Of a stretch of DNA of 64,000 bases, positions 44,001 to 52,874 are shown piece by piece. This DNA is from Marinimicrobium sp050113635. Its GTDB lineage: Bacteria; Pseudomonadota; Gammaproteobacteria; Pseudomonadales; Cellvibrionaceae. The position numbers and the translations under genes are program-made. Each line of letters begins with the position of its first letter. Positions within the stretch are counted from its first letter, which is position 1. The stretch covers positions 124,001 through 188,000 of the forward strand of contig NZ_JBNJLT010000003.1 in assembly GCF_050113635.1 (NCBI RefSeq), read 5' to 3'. The notes under the pieces are model-generated. The model saw nothing but the letters and a program-made list of their open reading frames with translations, was not told the DNA's origin and did not search any database.

Positions 44001-45194
44001 GTGTCCCTGCCCGTACTGTCTCTAAAGAAAAACACCGACCGCCGTCTCAAGCGCGGCCACCTCTGGATTTACAGCAACGAAGTCGATATCGCCAAAACCC
44101 CGCTTAAAACCTTTACTGCCGGTGACCAAGTGCTGATTCAGGCGGATAACGGCAAGGCGCTGGGTGTTGCGGTGGTGAACCCCGCCGGTTTGATTTGTGC
44201 GCGATTAATCAGCCGGGACCCGTCTCAGACGTTGGGGAAATCTCTGCTCAAGCATCGTATCAATCAGGCACTCGCCCTGCGTGAATGCTGCTTCGAGCAG
44301 CCATACTACCGGTTGATCTACGGTGATTCGGATGGATTGCCGGGGCTGGTGGTGGATCGGTTCGGGGATGTGCTGGTCGTTCAGATTGCCAGCGCGGGTA
44401 TGGAGCGCGTGCGCGACGAGGTCGTGTCGGCGCTGGTTGACGTGCTTGCGCCGACCGGCGTACTGCTCGATAACGGCCACGGTGCCCGGGCAATGGAGGG
44501 TTTGCCCGCCTATCAGGAGGTAGCGTACGGGGAGGTACCCGGTACGGTGGAACTGGTGGAAAACAACACGCGATTTCAGTTCGAGGCCGGCCAGGGACAA
44601 AAAACCGGCTGGTTTTACGATCACCGGGATAATCGCGCGCGGCTTCAGGATTGGTGTAAAGGGCGCCGTGTGCTCGATGTATTTTCCTACTTGGGCGGCT
44701 GGGGGCTGGCGGCGGCCAACGCCGGTGCCTCTGAGGTGGTGTGTGTGGACGCCTCGGCGGCGGCGTTGGATGGTGTGGAACGCAATGCCGAATTGAACGG
44801 CGTAGCCGAGCGTGTCAGCACGATTCAGGGCAAGGCGCTGGACGTGCTCAAAACGCTCATTGCTCAAGGTGAGACGTTCGATGTCGTGGTGTTGGACCCA
44901 CCCGCGTTTATCAAACGCCGAAAAGACCAGAAATCCGGAGAAGCGGCCTATCGGCATATTAATGAACTGGCGATCCGCCTGCTGGGGCGTGACGGCCTGC
45001 TGGTGTCGGCGTCCTGCTCCATGCATCTGGAGCGAGAGACGTTGGTGGATATTGTGCGTGGTGCGGGGCGGCACCTGGATCGACAGGTGCAGATTCTGGC
45101 CCAGGGTGGGCAAGGCGCGGACCATCCCGTCCATCCGGCCATTCCGGAAACCGATTATCTCAAGGCGGTTTTTGCGCGGGTGTTCCTGGCCTGA
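44001..45194 (+). CDS. rlmI: 23S rRNA m5C1962 methyltransferase RlmI
   Basis: The enzyme has 397 residues and a GTG start with GGAGA upstream. An N-terminal PUA domain (SLKKNTDRRLKRGHLWIYSNEV) precedes a Rossmann methyltransferase domain with DVFSYLGGWGLAAA (SAM site), VLDPPAFIKRR and the cysteine motif SASCSMH. It modifies C1962 of 23S rRNA. Confidence 0.94.
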   Translation: MSLPVLSLKKNTDRRLKRGHLWIYSNEVDIAKTPLKTFTAGDQVLIQADNGKALGVAVVNPAGLICARLISRDPSQTLGKSLLKHRINQALALRECCFEQPYYRLIYGDSDGLPGLVVDRFGDVLVVQIASAGMERVRDEVVSALVDVLAPTGVLLDNGHGARAMEGLPAYQEVAYGEVPGTVELVENNTRFQFEAGQGQKTGWFYDHRDNRARLQDWCKGRRVLDVFSYLGGWGLAAANAGASEVVCVDASAAALDGVERNAELNGVAERVSTIQGKALDVLKTLIAQGETFDVVVLDPPAFIKRRKDQKSGEAAYRHINELAIRLLGRDGLLVSASCSMHLERETLVDIVRGAGRHLDRQVQILAQGGQGADHPVHPAIPETDYLKAVFARVFLA

Positions 45195-45257
45195 GTGGGT
45201 GTTGAACGTTTCACTCTCCGCGGTGGTCTGTGAACCGGGCGGCCTGTGAAAAGGGTC

Positions 45258-45274
45258 CGGGACCTTTGGTCCCG
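45258..45274. other. Compact hairpin between rlmI and the bufferin genes
   Basis: CGGGACC-TTT-GGTCCCG is a perfect 7-bp stem with a 3-base loop, 64 bases after the rlmI stop. It lacks a T tract, so it may be a weak terminator or processing stem. Confidence 0.4.
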
Positions 45275-45374
45275 CATGGTCTATGATCCGTAGGTGGTTT
45301 GTATCAGTACCATAACGTTGAAGTAGGACGTTTCTGTTAATTGCTTTCTATCCTCTCATTGAAGGAGTCGCGTT

Positions 45375-45653
45375 ATGAAATCCATTAAGACCCCCCTGAT
45401 AGCTTCTGCTGGTGCCGCGATGTTGCTGGGCCTGGGCGCTCAGGCCGCTGTTGCCGAGAACCCGTTTTCCGCCGAACCACTCGCGGGTGGTTACACGCAA
45501 CTGGCTGAACACCACGGTGACAAGAAAGACGGTGAAGGCAAGTGTGGGGAAGGTAAGTGCGGCGAGAAAAAAGAGAAAAAGGACAAAAAAGAGCGCTCGC
45601 ATGAGCATAAGGATGGCGAAGGCAAGTGTGGCGAGGGCAAGTGCGGCGGTTAA
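45375..45653 (+). CDS. bufA: Bufferin/HvfA-type copper-binding RiPP precursor
   Basis: This 92-residue exported peptide has a Sec signal peptide (cut near AAVA-EN) and then a Lys/Glu/His-rich body. The motif EGKCG occurs four times as two tandem pairs, one pair near residue 53 and one at the very C-terminus. All four Cys of the mature peptide lie in these motifs. EGKCG is the signature of bufferins and HvfA, whose Cys are modified by an MNIO enzyme to sulfur heterocycles that bind copper. The MNIO and partner genes follow directly. A strong AAGGAG site precedes ATG. The 180-base upstream gap shows no clear promoter. Confidence 0.9.
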   Translation: MKSIKTPLIASAGAAMLLGLGAQAAVAENPFSAEPLAGGYTQLAEHHGDKKDGEGKCGEGKCGEKKEKKDKKERSHEHKDGEGKCGEGKCGG

Positions 45654-45743
45654 AGCGCTTTGCGGCGGGCCTTCGAAAACGGGGCCCGTTGCTTTTGAGC
45701 CCGACGTGCAGTCGGGCCTCCTCTGGTTTGAAGGTGAGCGATC

Positions 45744-46655
45744 ATGACCGACTTGCAACCCCCACGCCGAGGCGTTGGTCTGGGGTTACGGCGTGAACTG
45801 CTGGATGCATTGATAGACGCGCCCGACGGACAGGTAGATTTTTTGGAGGTGGCTCCAGAGAACTGGATGGCCATGGGCGGGCGTCTGGGTGAAAAGTTTC
45901 GCGAACTGACCGAGCGTTATCCCTTTACGACCCACGGATTATCTCTCTCGATTGGCAGCCCCGCACCGCTGGACGAAGTGTTTGTGCATGATGTTAAGCG
46001 CTTCCTGGATGAACACCGCATTGCCTTTTACTCGGAGCACCTCAGTGCCAGCGGGGATGAGGGGCACCTCTACGACTTGCTGCCCGTGCCCTTTACCGAA
46101 AGCGGTGTTCACTGGATTGCCGGGCGTATTCGTCGTGTGCAGGATATTCTGGAGCGACGCATCGCCCTGGAAAATGTTTCTTACTACACGCCGGTACTAA
46201 CCCCTGAAATGCCCGTGCCGGAGCTGGACGAAGCGACATTCATTCGCGCCGTGCTGGATGAAGCCGACTGTGATTTGCTGCTGGACGTCAATAACGTTTA
46301 CGTCAACAGTGTGAACCACCGCTACGATCCCGCCGCTTTTATTCACGCCATGCCGACCGAGCGCATTTCCTACCTGCACATTGCAGGGCATTATCGGGAA
46401 GCGGAGGATCTGCTGGTGGATACCCATGGCTCGGCGGTGTCCGACCCGGTCTGGGATCTCCTTGATGTGGCTTACCGTCATGCCGGGGCTTGTCCCACGC
46501 TGCTGGAGCGGGATTTTAATATTCCGCCGATGCCTCAACTGCTGGATGAAGTGGCGCGTGTGCGCCAGCGTCAGTGCTCCCAGGAAAGTGTAGTTGGGAC
46601 GCATGGCGACAGGCCTGGGATCGCCCAGGGGGCAGGGCTCCATGTCGGCGCCTGA
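45744..46655 (+). CDS. bufB: MNIO (DUF692) RiPP-modifying oxidase, BufB/HvfB
   Basis: This 303-residue TIM-barrel enzyme uses a multinuclear iron centre to oxidise Cys of the precursor peptide. Metal-ligand motifs are visible in order: FYSEHLS, LENVSYY, LDVNNVYVN, HIAGH, DTHGSAV and LLERDFNIP. The length is usual. It lies 90 bases after bufA and overlaps bufC by 14 bases. There is no signal peptide, as expected for modification in the cytoplasm before export. Confidence 0.93.
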   Translation: MTDLQPPRRGVGLGLRRELLDALIDAPDGQVDFLEVAPENWMAMGGRLGEKFRELTERYPFTTHGLSLSIGSPAPLDEVFVHDVKRFLDEHRIAFYSEHLSASGDEGHLYDLLPVPFTESGVHWIAGRIRRVQDILERRIALENVSYYTPVLTPEMPVPELDEATFIRAVLDEADCDLLLDVNNVYVNSVNHRYDPAAFIHAMPTERISYLHIAGHYREAEDLLVDTHGSAVSDPVWDLLDVAYRHAGACPTLLERDFNIPPMPQLLDEVARVRQRQCSQESVVGTHGDRPGIAQGAGLHVGA

Positions 46656-47418
46656 AGACTATCGTCGTGCTCTGACTCGCTTTGCCGGTGCGATTCGCGA
46701 TCCGGAGCATACGGCACAAGTCAGTGCTGACCCGCGCCGGATGAAGGTGTATCAGGAGCTCTTTTTCAGTAATTTGAATACCTTCCTGAGCAACAACTTC
46801 CCGGTTTTCAAGTCGCTCGTCCCGGAAGACTGGTGGCACAATGAGGTGCGCGGCTTCCTCAAATATCACCGCAGCCGCAGTCCATTGTTCTCCGATATAG
46901 GTCGGGAATACCTCGACTACGTTGGCTCCTCCGGCAGTCGCCCGGTAACGCCAGAGGATCCGCCGTTTATGGAGGAGCTTCTGCATTACGAATGGGTGGA
47001 ACTGGCGTTGCAGATCGCGTCCAACCCGGAACCTCGCACCGATCTTGTCAAGGATCCCATGGCGGGCCATCCGGTGCTCTCGCCGTTGGCGTTGTCATTG
47101 GAGTATCGTTTTCCGGTGCATCGCATTGGCCCTGACTACCAGCCTCAGGAAGCTCCGGAGCATCCCACCTGGTTGCTGGTGTATCGCAGTCGTGATCGCC
47201 GGGTTTCTTTTATGGCCTTGAATGCGTTCACTGCCCGGCTGCTGGCGCTGATCGAGCAGTGTCCGGATTGCAGTTCACGAGAACTGCTGGAGCAGATTGG
47301 TGAAGAGTCCCCCTCCGTAGACCCGGAGGCGCTGATGACCGGCGGCGAACTCATGCTCCAGGAGTTTTATGACCTCGGTATTCTTCGAGGCGCCAAGCCG
47401 CTCACCCAAGCCACCTAA
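46642..47418 (+). CDS. bufC: DUF2063 RiPP-recognition partner, BufC/HvfC
   Basis: The protein is 258 residues from the ATG at 46642 (MSAPEDYRRAL); an ATG at 46603 is a possible alternative. The N-terminal DUF2063 domain contains RRMKVYQELFFSNLNTFLSN and FPVFKSLV. The C-terminal part has winged-helix-like features. Such partners present the precursor to the MNIO enzyme. It overlaps bufB and is convergent with msrQ, 4 bases apart. No DoxX-type fourth gene (HvfD) is present. Confidence 0.88.
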   Translation: MSAPEDYRRALTRFAGAIRDPEHTAQVSADPRRMKVYQELFFSNLNTFLSNNFPVFKSLVPEDWWHNEVRGFLKYHRSRSPLFSDIGREYLDYVGSSGSRPVTPEDPPFMEELLHYEWVELALQIASNPEPRTDLVKDPMAGHPVLSPLALSLEYRFPVHRIGPDYQPQEAPEHPTWLLVYRSRDRRVSFMALNAFTARLLALIEQCPDCSSRELLEQIGEESPSVDPEALMTGGELMLQEFYDLGILRGAKPLTQAT

Positions 47419-47422
47419 CGGC

Positions 47423-48100
47423 TCAGTGAGGGCGGCGAGGAGTGAGGCTTTTCAGCCAGCGGCGCACTTTTTGCGCGCGGGCCAGTAGCAGGCCGAGAGC
47501 CAGGGCGAGATAAATGGCCGGTTCTATCCAGCCGCTTTTAACAGACCACCAAAAATGCAGACAGCCGAGCAGCACGGCGGGGTAAATTAAACCGTGGAGT
47601 TGCTTCCAGCGTTTGCCCATCGCCCGCATCAGCGCCGGTAGGGAAGTGACGGCCAGCGCGGCCAGAATCAGCCACACCAGCATACCCACCAGGATATAAG
47701 TGCGCTTGACGATTTCCTCACCAATCAACGTCCAGGTCAGGCCCAGATCCAGTGTCGCCCAGACTGTCAGGTGCAAGGTAGCCCAGGCGAAGCACCACAG
47801 CCCCAATGGGCGTCGTAACAGATTGAGTTGCGGAAATGACAGATAACGCGTCAGTGGTGCGATCAGTAGAGTGAGCAGAAGCAATCGCAAGGTGCCAATG
47901 CCCAGGTAATGAATCAATTCTTTGACGGGATCGCCACCCAACCCGCCCTGAGGAATCAGCACGAACAGCCAGAGCAGGGGTAATAGCGCCCCGATATGCA
48001 CACCCACATGCAGGCTTCTTCCCAGCCAGCGTCGTGCGATGTGAGATGGCCCGGAGCGCGGAGCTCGGTTGGGTGGCGTTTGGTCGGCAGCGTCAGTCAT
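47423..48100 (-). CDS. msrQ: Heme-binding membrane subunit MsrQ
   Basis: The protein has 225 residues and about six transmembrane helices. Family blocks are GLWCFAWATLHLTVW, RTYILVGM and GKRWKQLHGLIYPAV, including heme-ligand histidines. MsrQ feeds electrons from the membrane to MsrP. It overlaps msrP by one base (ATGA-type junction), so translation is coupled. Confidence 0.93.
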   Translation of the reverse strand: MTDAADQTPPNRAPRSGPSHIARRWLGRSLHVGVHIGALLPLLWLFVLIPQGGLGGDPVKELIHYLGIGTLRLLLLTLLIAPLTRYLSFPQLNLLRRPLGLWCFAWATLHLTVWATLDLGLTWTLIGEEIVKRTYILVGMLVWLILAALAVTSLPALMRAMGKRWKQLHGLIYPAVLLGCLHFWWSVKSGWIEPAIYLALALGLLLARAQKVRRWLKSLTPRRPH

Positions 48101-49113
48101 CAGTAGTACTTGCGCAGGTCCATGTTCCGATACAGCGAAGCCACCTCGTCGCCGTAACCGTTAAACGGCAGTGTCGGCTGCCGGGTCACATCAAAAAAGC
48201 CGCCGGGCCCAATAAACCGCTCGGAGGCCTGGGACCACCGGGGGTGGTCTACCTCGGGATTGACGTTGGCGTAAAAGCCGTACTCCTGAGCGGCGAGCCG
48301 GTTCCAACTGGTCGGGGGCATTTCCTCTACCAGCCGGATGCGCACAATGGATTTGATCCCCTTGAACCCGTACTTCCAGGGCACTACCAGCCGAATCGGT
48401 GCCCCGTTTTGCGGTGGTAGCGTCTTGCCGTAGATACCCACTGAAAGCAGCGTCAACGGATGCATGGCCTCGTCCATGCGCAATCCCTCCACGTAAGGAT
48501 AATCGATGCCGCCGCCCACGAAGCGGTTGCGCTGCCCCGGCATTTGATCCGGGTCGTACAGCGTCTCGAAGGCCACGTACCTGGCCCGGCTGGTTGGCGC
48601 AAAACGCTTGAGGAAGCTGCCCAGCTCCAGGCCAACCCAGGGGATCACCATCGACCATGCTTCTACGCAACGCATGCGGTAGATCCGTTCCTCCAACTGG
48701 GCGCTGTTCATCAACTCCCATACGTCGACCTTGCCTGGCTTCTCCACTTCCCCCTCAACGCTCAGCGTCCAGGGTTCGATGTCCAGCTGCTGGCTGTTGT
48801 TCATGGGATCCGTTTTATCGGTGCCGAACTCATAAAAGTTGTTGTAACTGGTCGCCTTGCTTTCCGGGGTAAGCGTCAGGCCCTCCGGCGTTTGGGTGGA
48901 CCGGAAGTCGAGTGGCTTGCGCTCGGAGGGTTTTGCGGCTGGTTCATCGCTGTCCCCTGAAAGGAAGTCAAACAGGCCGGCGTGGGCAGAACTTGCCGCC
49001 AGCCCGGTGCCCAGAGCTGATATCTGCAAAAAGCGACGACGGTTCAGGTAGACATCTTCCGGGGTGACTCGGGCTTCGGAGGGCTCGCTGGCGAACCGCT
49101 TCTTGATCAGCAT
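48100..49113 (-). CDS. msrP: Periplasmic methionine sulfoxide reductase MsrP
   Basis: This 337-residue molybdopterin enzyme repairs oxidised Met in periplasmic proteins. The N-terminus carries a Tat signal (NRRRFLQISALG, cut near AHA-GL). The molybdenum-ligating Cys is in YRMRCVEAWSMVIPW. RLVVPWKYGFKGIKSIV is a further family block. It is the first gene of msrPQ, and it faces the bufferin genes across msrQ. It is divergent from pxpA with 247 bases between. Confidence 0.95.
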   Translation of the reverse strand: MLIKKRFASEPSEARVTPEDVYLNRRRFLQISALGTGLAASSAHAGLFDFLSGDSDEPAAKPSERKPLDFRSTQTPEGLTLTPESKATSYNNFYEFGTDKTDPMNNSQQLDIEPWTLSVEGEVEKPGKVDVWELMNSAQLEERIYRMRCVEAWSMVIPWVGLELGSFLKRFAPTSRARYVAFETLYDPDQMPGQRNRFVGGGIDYPYVEGLRMDEAMHPLTLLSVGIYGKTLPPQNGAPIRLVVPWKYGFKGIKSIVRIRLVEEMPPTSWNRLAAQEYGFYANVNPEVDHPRWSQASERFIGPGGFFDVTRQPTLPFNGYGDEVASLYRNMDLRKYY

Positions 49114-49360
49114 GGCATTAATACCTCTTGATTCACGTTACCACTGGATACGTTGCCGGGCCGTTGGTGGACGTTGCGTGATAGTAGAGCGGTATTCTTC
49201 ACTATAGGAGGCTGTAGTCATTACGACGAGTTTTGGCATCAAAAGTTTCGGAAACAGGCCAGGAAGTCACGAATGCTGATTGGCCGGGGCGCTTGTTGTC
49301 TCGAAGCGTTGTAATGCTTGGGGTAAACTGAGCCACACGTTGGTTGAATTAGAGACTGTG

Positions 49361-50158
49361 ATGACCGTAACTCCCTCCTCCACAACCTCTTCCCGGTCAG
49401 TTCGACTGAATTGCGACATGGGCGAGAGCCTGGGGCCTTGGCGCATGGGGTGTGATGAAGACGTGATGCCACTGGTGGATATGGCCAATATCGCCTGTGG
49501 TTTTCACGCTTCAGACCCGGTGACCATGGATCGCACCCTGAGGCTGGCAAGGCGGCACTCGGTGGTGATCGGGGCGCACCCGGCCTATCCCGACTTGACC
49601 GGTTTTGGGCGCCGCAGTATGCGCTGTAGCCGGGAAGAAATCGTGGCGATGATTCGCTACCAGGTGGGAGCGCTGTCCGGTCTGGCCGAAGCGCAGAGCC
49701 TGAGTGTGAACTATGTGAAACCGCACGGGGCACTGTATAACGATATGATGCGCGACCCCGATATATTGCGGGCCGTATTGGATGCGGTGGCGGGTTGTAA
49801 GCCCTCGTTGGCGCTGATGGTGCTGGCGACGCCCGATCAGGAGCCCATTCGTCGGCTCGCGGAGGCGGTCAATGTGCCGCTGTTATTTGAAGCCTTCGCT
49901 GATCGGGCCTATGACGAACGAGGGTTTCTGGTATCGCGCCAGGAGCCGAACGCGGTCTATCAGGACCCGCAGCGCATTCTGGAGCAGGCGCTGCGTTTGG
50001 CGGAAGACGGTGTCGTGGTGACCCGCTCTGGTGATCCGTTGCGGCTCTCGCCAGACACACTGTGTGTGCATGGCGATAACGCGGAATCGGTCAACGCGGT
50101 ACGGGCTATCCGCGAAGCGTTGGGCTCCCGGCAGAGCGTGGCGCCGCCGCCAGCATGA
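49361..50158 (+). CDS. pxpA: 5-oxoprolinase subunit PxpA (LamB/YcsF family)
   Basis: The protein is 265 residues from the ATG at 49361 (MTVTPSST); an upstream in-frame start at 49280 would add 27 residues with no family character. Family blocks are LNCDMGESLGPW, VDMANIACGFHA, GAHPAYPDL, VKPHGALYNDM and CVHGDN. With PxpB and PxpC it hydrolyses 5-oxoproline to glutamate using ATP. It overlaps pxpB by 4 bases (ATGA). Confidence 0.95.
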   Translation: MTVTPSSTTSSRSVRLNCDMGESLGPWRMGCDEDVMPLVDMANIACGFHASDPVTMDRTLRLARRHSVVIGAHPAYPDLTGFGRRSMRCSREEIVAMIRYQVGALSGLAEAQSLSVNYVKPHGALYNDMMRDPDILRAVLDAVAGCKPSLALMVLATPDQEPIRRLAEAVNVPLLFEAFADRAYDERGFLVSRQEPNAVYQDPQRILEQALRLAEDGVVVTRSGDPLRLSPDTLCVHGDNAESVNAVRAIREALGSRQSVAPPPA

Positions 50159-50844
50159 ACGTGATGGCGGTGGACCTGATTGCCGTGGACACGTTGCTGG
50201 TACGGTTTGGTGACACGGTGGATGAGAGTCTGGTGCCCCGAATCCGGGCCGCCTGTGATCGGCTGGCTGAGGCACTGGCTGGACAGGTGCGGGACTTGGT
50301 GCCTGCCTATGCCACGCTGATGATTGTGGTGGATACCCGACGTGCCGATCCGCTGGCTCTGATCGAGGAGGTTCGGGGGCTGCTGGCGGATTTGCCGCCT
50401 TCTGTCGAGTCCGCTCAGCGCATTGTGGAAATTCCCGTTTGGTACGATCCGTCCGTCGGGCCCGATCTGGAGCGAGTGGCCCGCTATCATGACGCCACAG
50501 TGGAGGACATTGTTCGCCGGCATGCCGGCGACACCTACCGGGTGTTCGCTTTCGGGTTCGCACCGGGTTTTGCTTACCTTGGGCCGGTATCCGATGCTTT
50601 GGTGACACCGCGACTCGATACTCCGCGCGCCCATGTACCCCTTGGCTCTGTGGCGTTGGCGGAGCGGCAGACGGCGGTCTACCCAGTGGCGACACCGGGC
50701 GGCTGGAACCTGCTCGGGCGCACGCCCCTACGAATGTTTGATCGTCAAACTCCCAATCTCTGTCCGGTCAAGACCGGTGACCGGGTACGTTTCGTGTCGA
50801 TTGACCGGGCGGAGTTTCACCGCCTGGGAGGAGAAAGGGCATGA
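50155..50844 (+). CDS. pxpB: 5-oxoprolinase subunit PxpB
   Basis: This 229-residue AHS1-domain protein has the blocks VRFGDTVDESL, IPVWYDPSVGPDLERVA, FGFAPGFAYLG and YPVATPGGWNLLGRTP. The relatives of PxpB/PxpC are subunits of allophanate/urea amidolyases and KipI. The PxpA partner makes 5-oxoprolinase the best call. It is coupled by ATGA overlaps on both sides. Confidence 0.93.
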   Translation: MNVMAVDLIAVDTLLVRFGDTVDESLVPRIRAACDRLAEALAGQVRDLVPAYATLMIVVDTRRADPLALIEEVRGLLADLPPSVESAQRIVEIPVWYDPSVGPDLERVARYHDATVEDIVRRHAGDTYRVFAFGFAPGFAYLGPVSDALVTPRLDTPRAHVPLGSVALAERQTAVYPVATPGGWNLLGRTPLRMFDRQTPNLCPVKTGDRVRFVSIDRAEFHRLGGERA

Positions 50845-51800
50845 CGGGCTTGCGCGTTGTGAAGCCAGGCGCTTTAACACTGATTCAGGATCTCGGCCGC
50901 TTCGGTTACCAACACCTCGGCGTGTCCCCCGGCGGGGCGATGGATGAGCACGCGTATCTGTGGGCCAACCGGTTACTGGGTAACCGTTCCGACAGCCCCG
51001 CGCTGGAGATCAGTTTGGGTGGCCTGCAGCTTGAGGTGCATACGGACATTGTGATCGCCATCACGGGTGCCGATCTGCAGGCCCGGTGCAACGGCGAACC
51101 GCTGGCCTGCTGGCAAACCCATACGGTGCGACGGGGAGATGCCCTCACGTTTGGTTTTCCCGTTCGTGGTGTGCGCAGTTATCTGGCCGTGGCGGGAGGA
51201 TTTCTGGTTGAGCCTGTGTTTGGCTCGGTGTCCACCGTCGTTCGCGAGGGGATTGGCGGACTTGACGGCATGGGGCAGCCATTGCGTGCGGGAGACTGGC
51301 TGCCGGTGGCGGAGGAAAGCGCCTCCAACTCTCTTGAGGGGTATCTTCAAGGCCATTGTCATCGGCGTGTACCGCCCCGCTTTATTCCGGATTACGGGCA
51401 GGCTGTGATGTTGCGGGTGCTGGAAGGACAGCAGTGCAGCGAGTTTGCTCGCGCCGAAGTGCAGCGCTTCTATGAACACCCCTACACTGTCTCAAGACGG
51501 GGGGATCGCATGGGGGTGACACTGGACGGTCTTGCGTTGCGTGGCCCTGCGCAGGGGATGACTTCCGAGGGCATTCCCTTTGGTGCCATTCAGGTGCCAC
51601 CCGATGGCCAGCCGATTGTGCTGTTGAAGGATCGCCAGACGATGGGGGGTTACCCGAAAATTGGTACCGTACATCCCCTGGATGCGTTTTCCCTCGCTCA
51701 GTGCCCACCGGGTACAGCCGTTCAGTTTACGCCTGTGGATGCTCAGGCGTATTTTCAGGCATGGCGGGTGTTTTCCCGTTTTTTTAATGTGAACGGTTGA
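50841..51800 (+). CDS. pxpC: 5-oxoprolinase subunit PxpC
   Basis: This 319-residue AHS2-domain protein starts LRVVKPGALTLIQDLGRFGYQ. It has GVSPGGAMDEHAY, VRSYLAVAGG, SRRGDRMGV and MGGYPKIGTV. It completes the pxpABC operon. Its last 17 bases overlap the end of the convergent DUF1853 gene. Confidence 0.94.
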   Translation: MTGLRVVKPGALTLIQDLGRFGYQHLGVSPGGAMDEHAYLWANRLLGNRSDSPALEISLGGLQLEVHTDIVIAITGADLQARCNGEPLACWQTHTVRRGDALTFGFPVRGVRSYLAVAGGFLVEPVFGSVSTVVREGIGGLDGMGQPLRAGDWLPVAEESASNSLEGYLQGHCHRRVPPRFIPDYGQAVMLRVLEGQQCSEFARAEVQRFYEHPYTVSRRGDRMGVTLDGLALRGPAQGMTSEGIPFGAIQVPPDGQPIVLLKDRQTMGGYPKIGTVHPLDAFSLAQCPPGTAVQFTPVDAQAYFQAWRVFSRFFNVNG

Positions 51801-52746
51801 ACGTGGCGGGCCAGCTGTCCGGTACCACGAAGTGGCGGCTTTCTTCCTCCCACAGCGCGCGTTCGGAATTGTAATGCAGTTGCGCAAATAACTGCGCGAA
51901 GCCTTGTGAACAAACGCGGGTTAATGCCTGTTCGGTGATCGTCCAATCCGGCGCTTGGGGTTGGCTCCACGGCCCCAGCCAATGGGGTTTTTGCAGCGGT
52001 GCCCAGGTGGCGATCCCGGGGTGGTTCTTTGCGGCGCTGTGGAAATGCCACTGGCCGCGCAAGTGCGTCGGGGGAGCTCCGCTGTCGGGAAGCGGGGTGC
52101 GCGTGACAGAGTGCCGGTTCAGGTGCTGCTCGGTGGCGGCCCCCGGATAAAACAGATAGCCCGGCATGATCAACCGCCGTTTCAACGAGTGGGTGACTCC
52201 CAGTGCGGACAGGGCGGCTTTCGCTATTGGATGTTCACTTAAAGGCAATTGGTGTGTTTCGAGGCGATGTATTTTCAGATCCAGTCGGTCGTTCGCGTTG
52301 GGGCCATACCAGCCCGGTGCCCGATCGGCTGTGCCGGGCACGCCCAGATAAAATTTCACCGCCAGTTCATGATGCTCTGCTTGCCGGGTGTCGGGGTGAC
52401 GAACCAGCAGGTCCAGTTCTCCCAGGGTTCGACCTTCGTGGCGCAACGGAAGGTTGTGAGCGATCAGTTCCCAGCCGAGCAGATCGGTCAACAGGCAACG
52501 GTACAGTTGCTCGAAATAAAGTCCCAGTTTGCGCGGCGGTGTCTTGGTAAGAAACGCGGGGCCACTCTCTGGTGCTCGATCCCAGCGCGTGAGTGTCGCC
52601 AGAGCCCGTTGATCCAGTGCGGTCGTGACGGGTTCTGACCGTGTGGTCAGGGGCGGGGCCTCGCTTAACCAGGCAAGGTGACGTGTGGCGAAGTGCTGCA
52701 AGCGAAGCGGCTGAGTGGGCGTTATCATCATGGAAGTGTACGTCAT
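51784..52746 (-). CDS. DUF1853 family protein
   Basis: The protein is about 320 residues from the ATG at 52746; starts at 52839, 52731 or 52728 are also possible because none has a clear ribosome site. Family blocks are RKLGLYFEQLYRCLL, GRTLGELDLLVR and HHELAVKFYLGV. The E-D/E-x-K pattern of that core (GELDLL ... ELAVKF) recalls the PD-(D/E)XK nuclease fold, but no function is known. It is divergent from the TetR gene. Confidence 0.8.
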   Translation of the reverse strand: MTYTSMMITPTQPLRLQHFATRHLAWLSEAPPLTTRSEPVTTALDQRALATLTRWDRAPESGPAFLTKTPPRKLGLYFEQLYRCLLTDLLGWELIAHNLPLRHEGRTLGELDLLVRHPDTRQAEHHELAVKFYLGVPGTADRAPGWYGPNANDRLDLKIHRLETHQLPLSEHPIAKAALSALGVTHSLKRRLIMPGYLFYPGAATEQHLNRHSVTRTPLPDSGAPPTHLRGQWHFHSAAKNHPGIATWAPLQKPHWLGPWSQPQAPDWTITEQALTRVCSQGFAQLFAQLHYNSERALWEEESRHFVVPDSWPATFNRSH

Positions 52747-52874
52747 AGTACACATTTCGTCGTCATAAGCGGCATCTTCGCCGATAGAGTTGACACCGCC
52801 ATCGCGGACGTTAAAGTGAGGGGGCGGAATCCGTTCCATGCGTGTTTAAGCACGCAGACCCATGAGGCTCCATC

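Noticed and set aside
45531..45649. Tandem DNA repeat inside bufA as a possible mobile or slippage element
   Set aside because: The repetition is explained by the repeated EGKCG motifs in the peptide and does not extend beyond the gene.
50155..51800. Reading pxpB-pxpC as allophanate hydrolase/urea amidolyase subunits tied to the guanidine operon
   Set aside because: PxpA of the LamB/YcsF family is translationally coupled to both, which points to 5-oxoprolinase. No biotin carboxylase or amidase domain is present.
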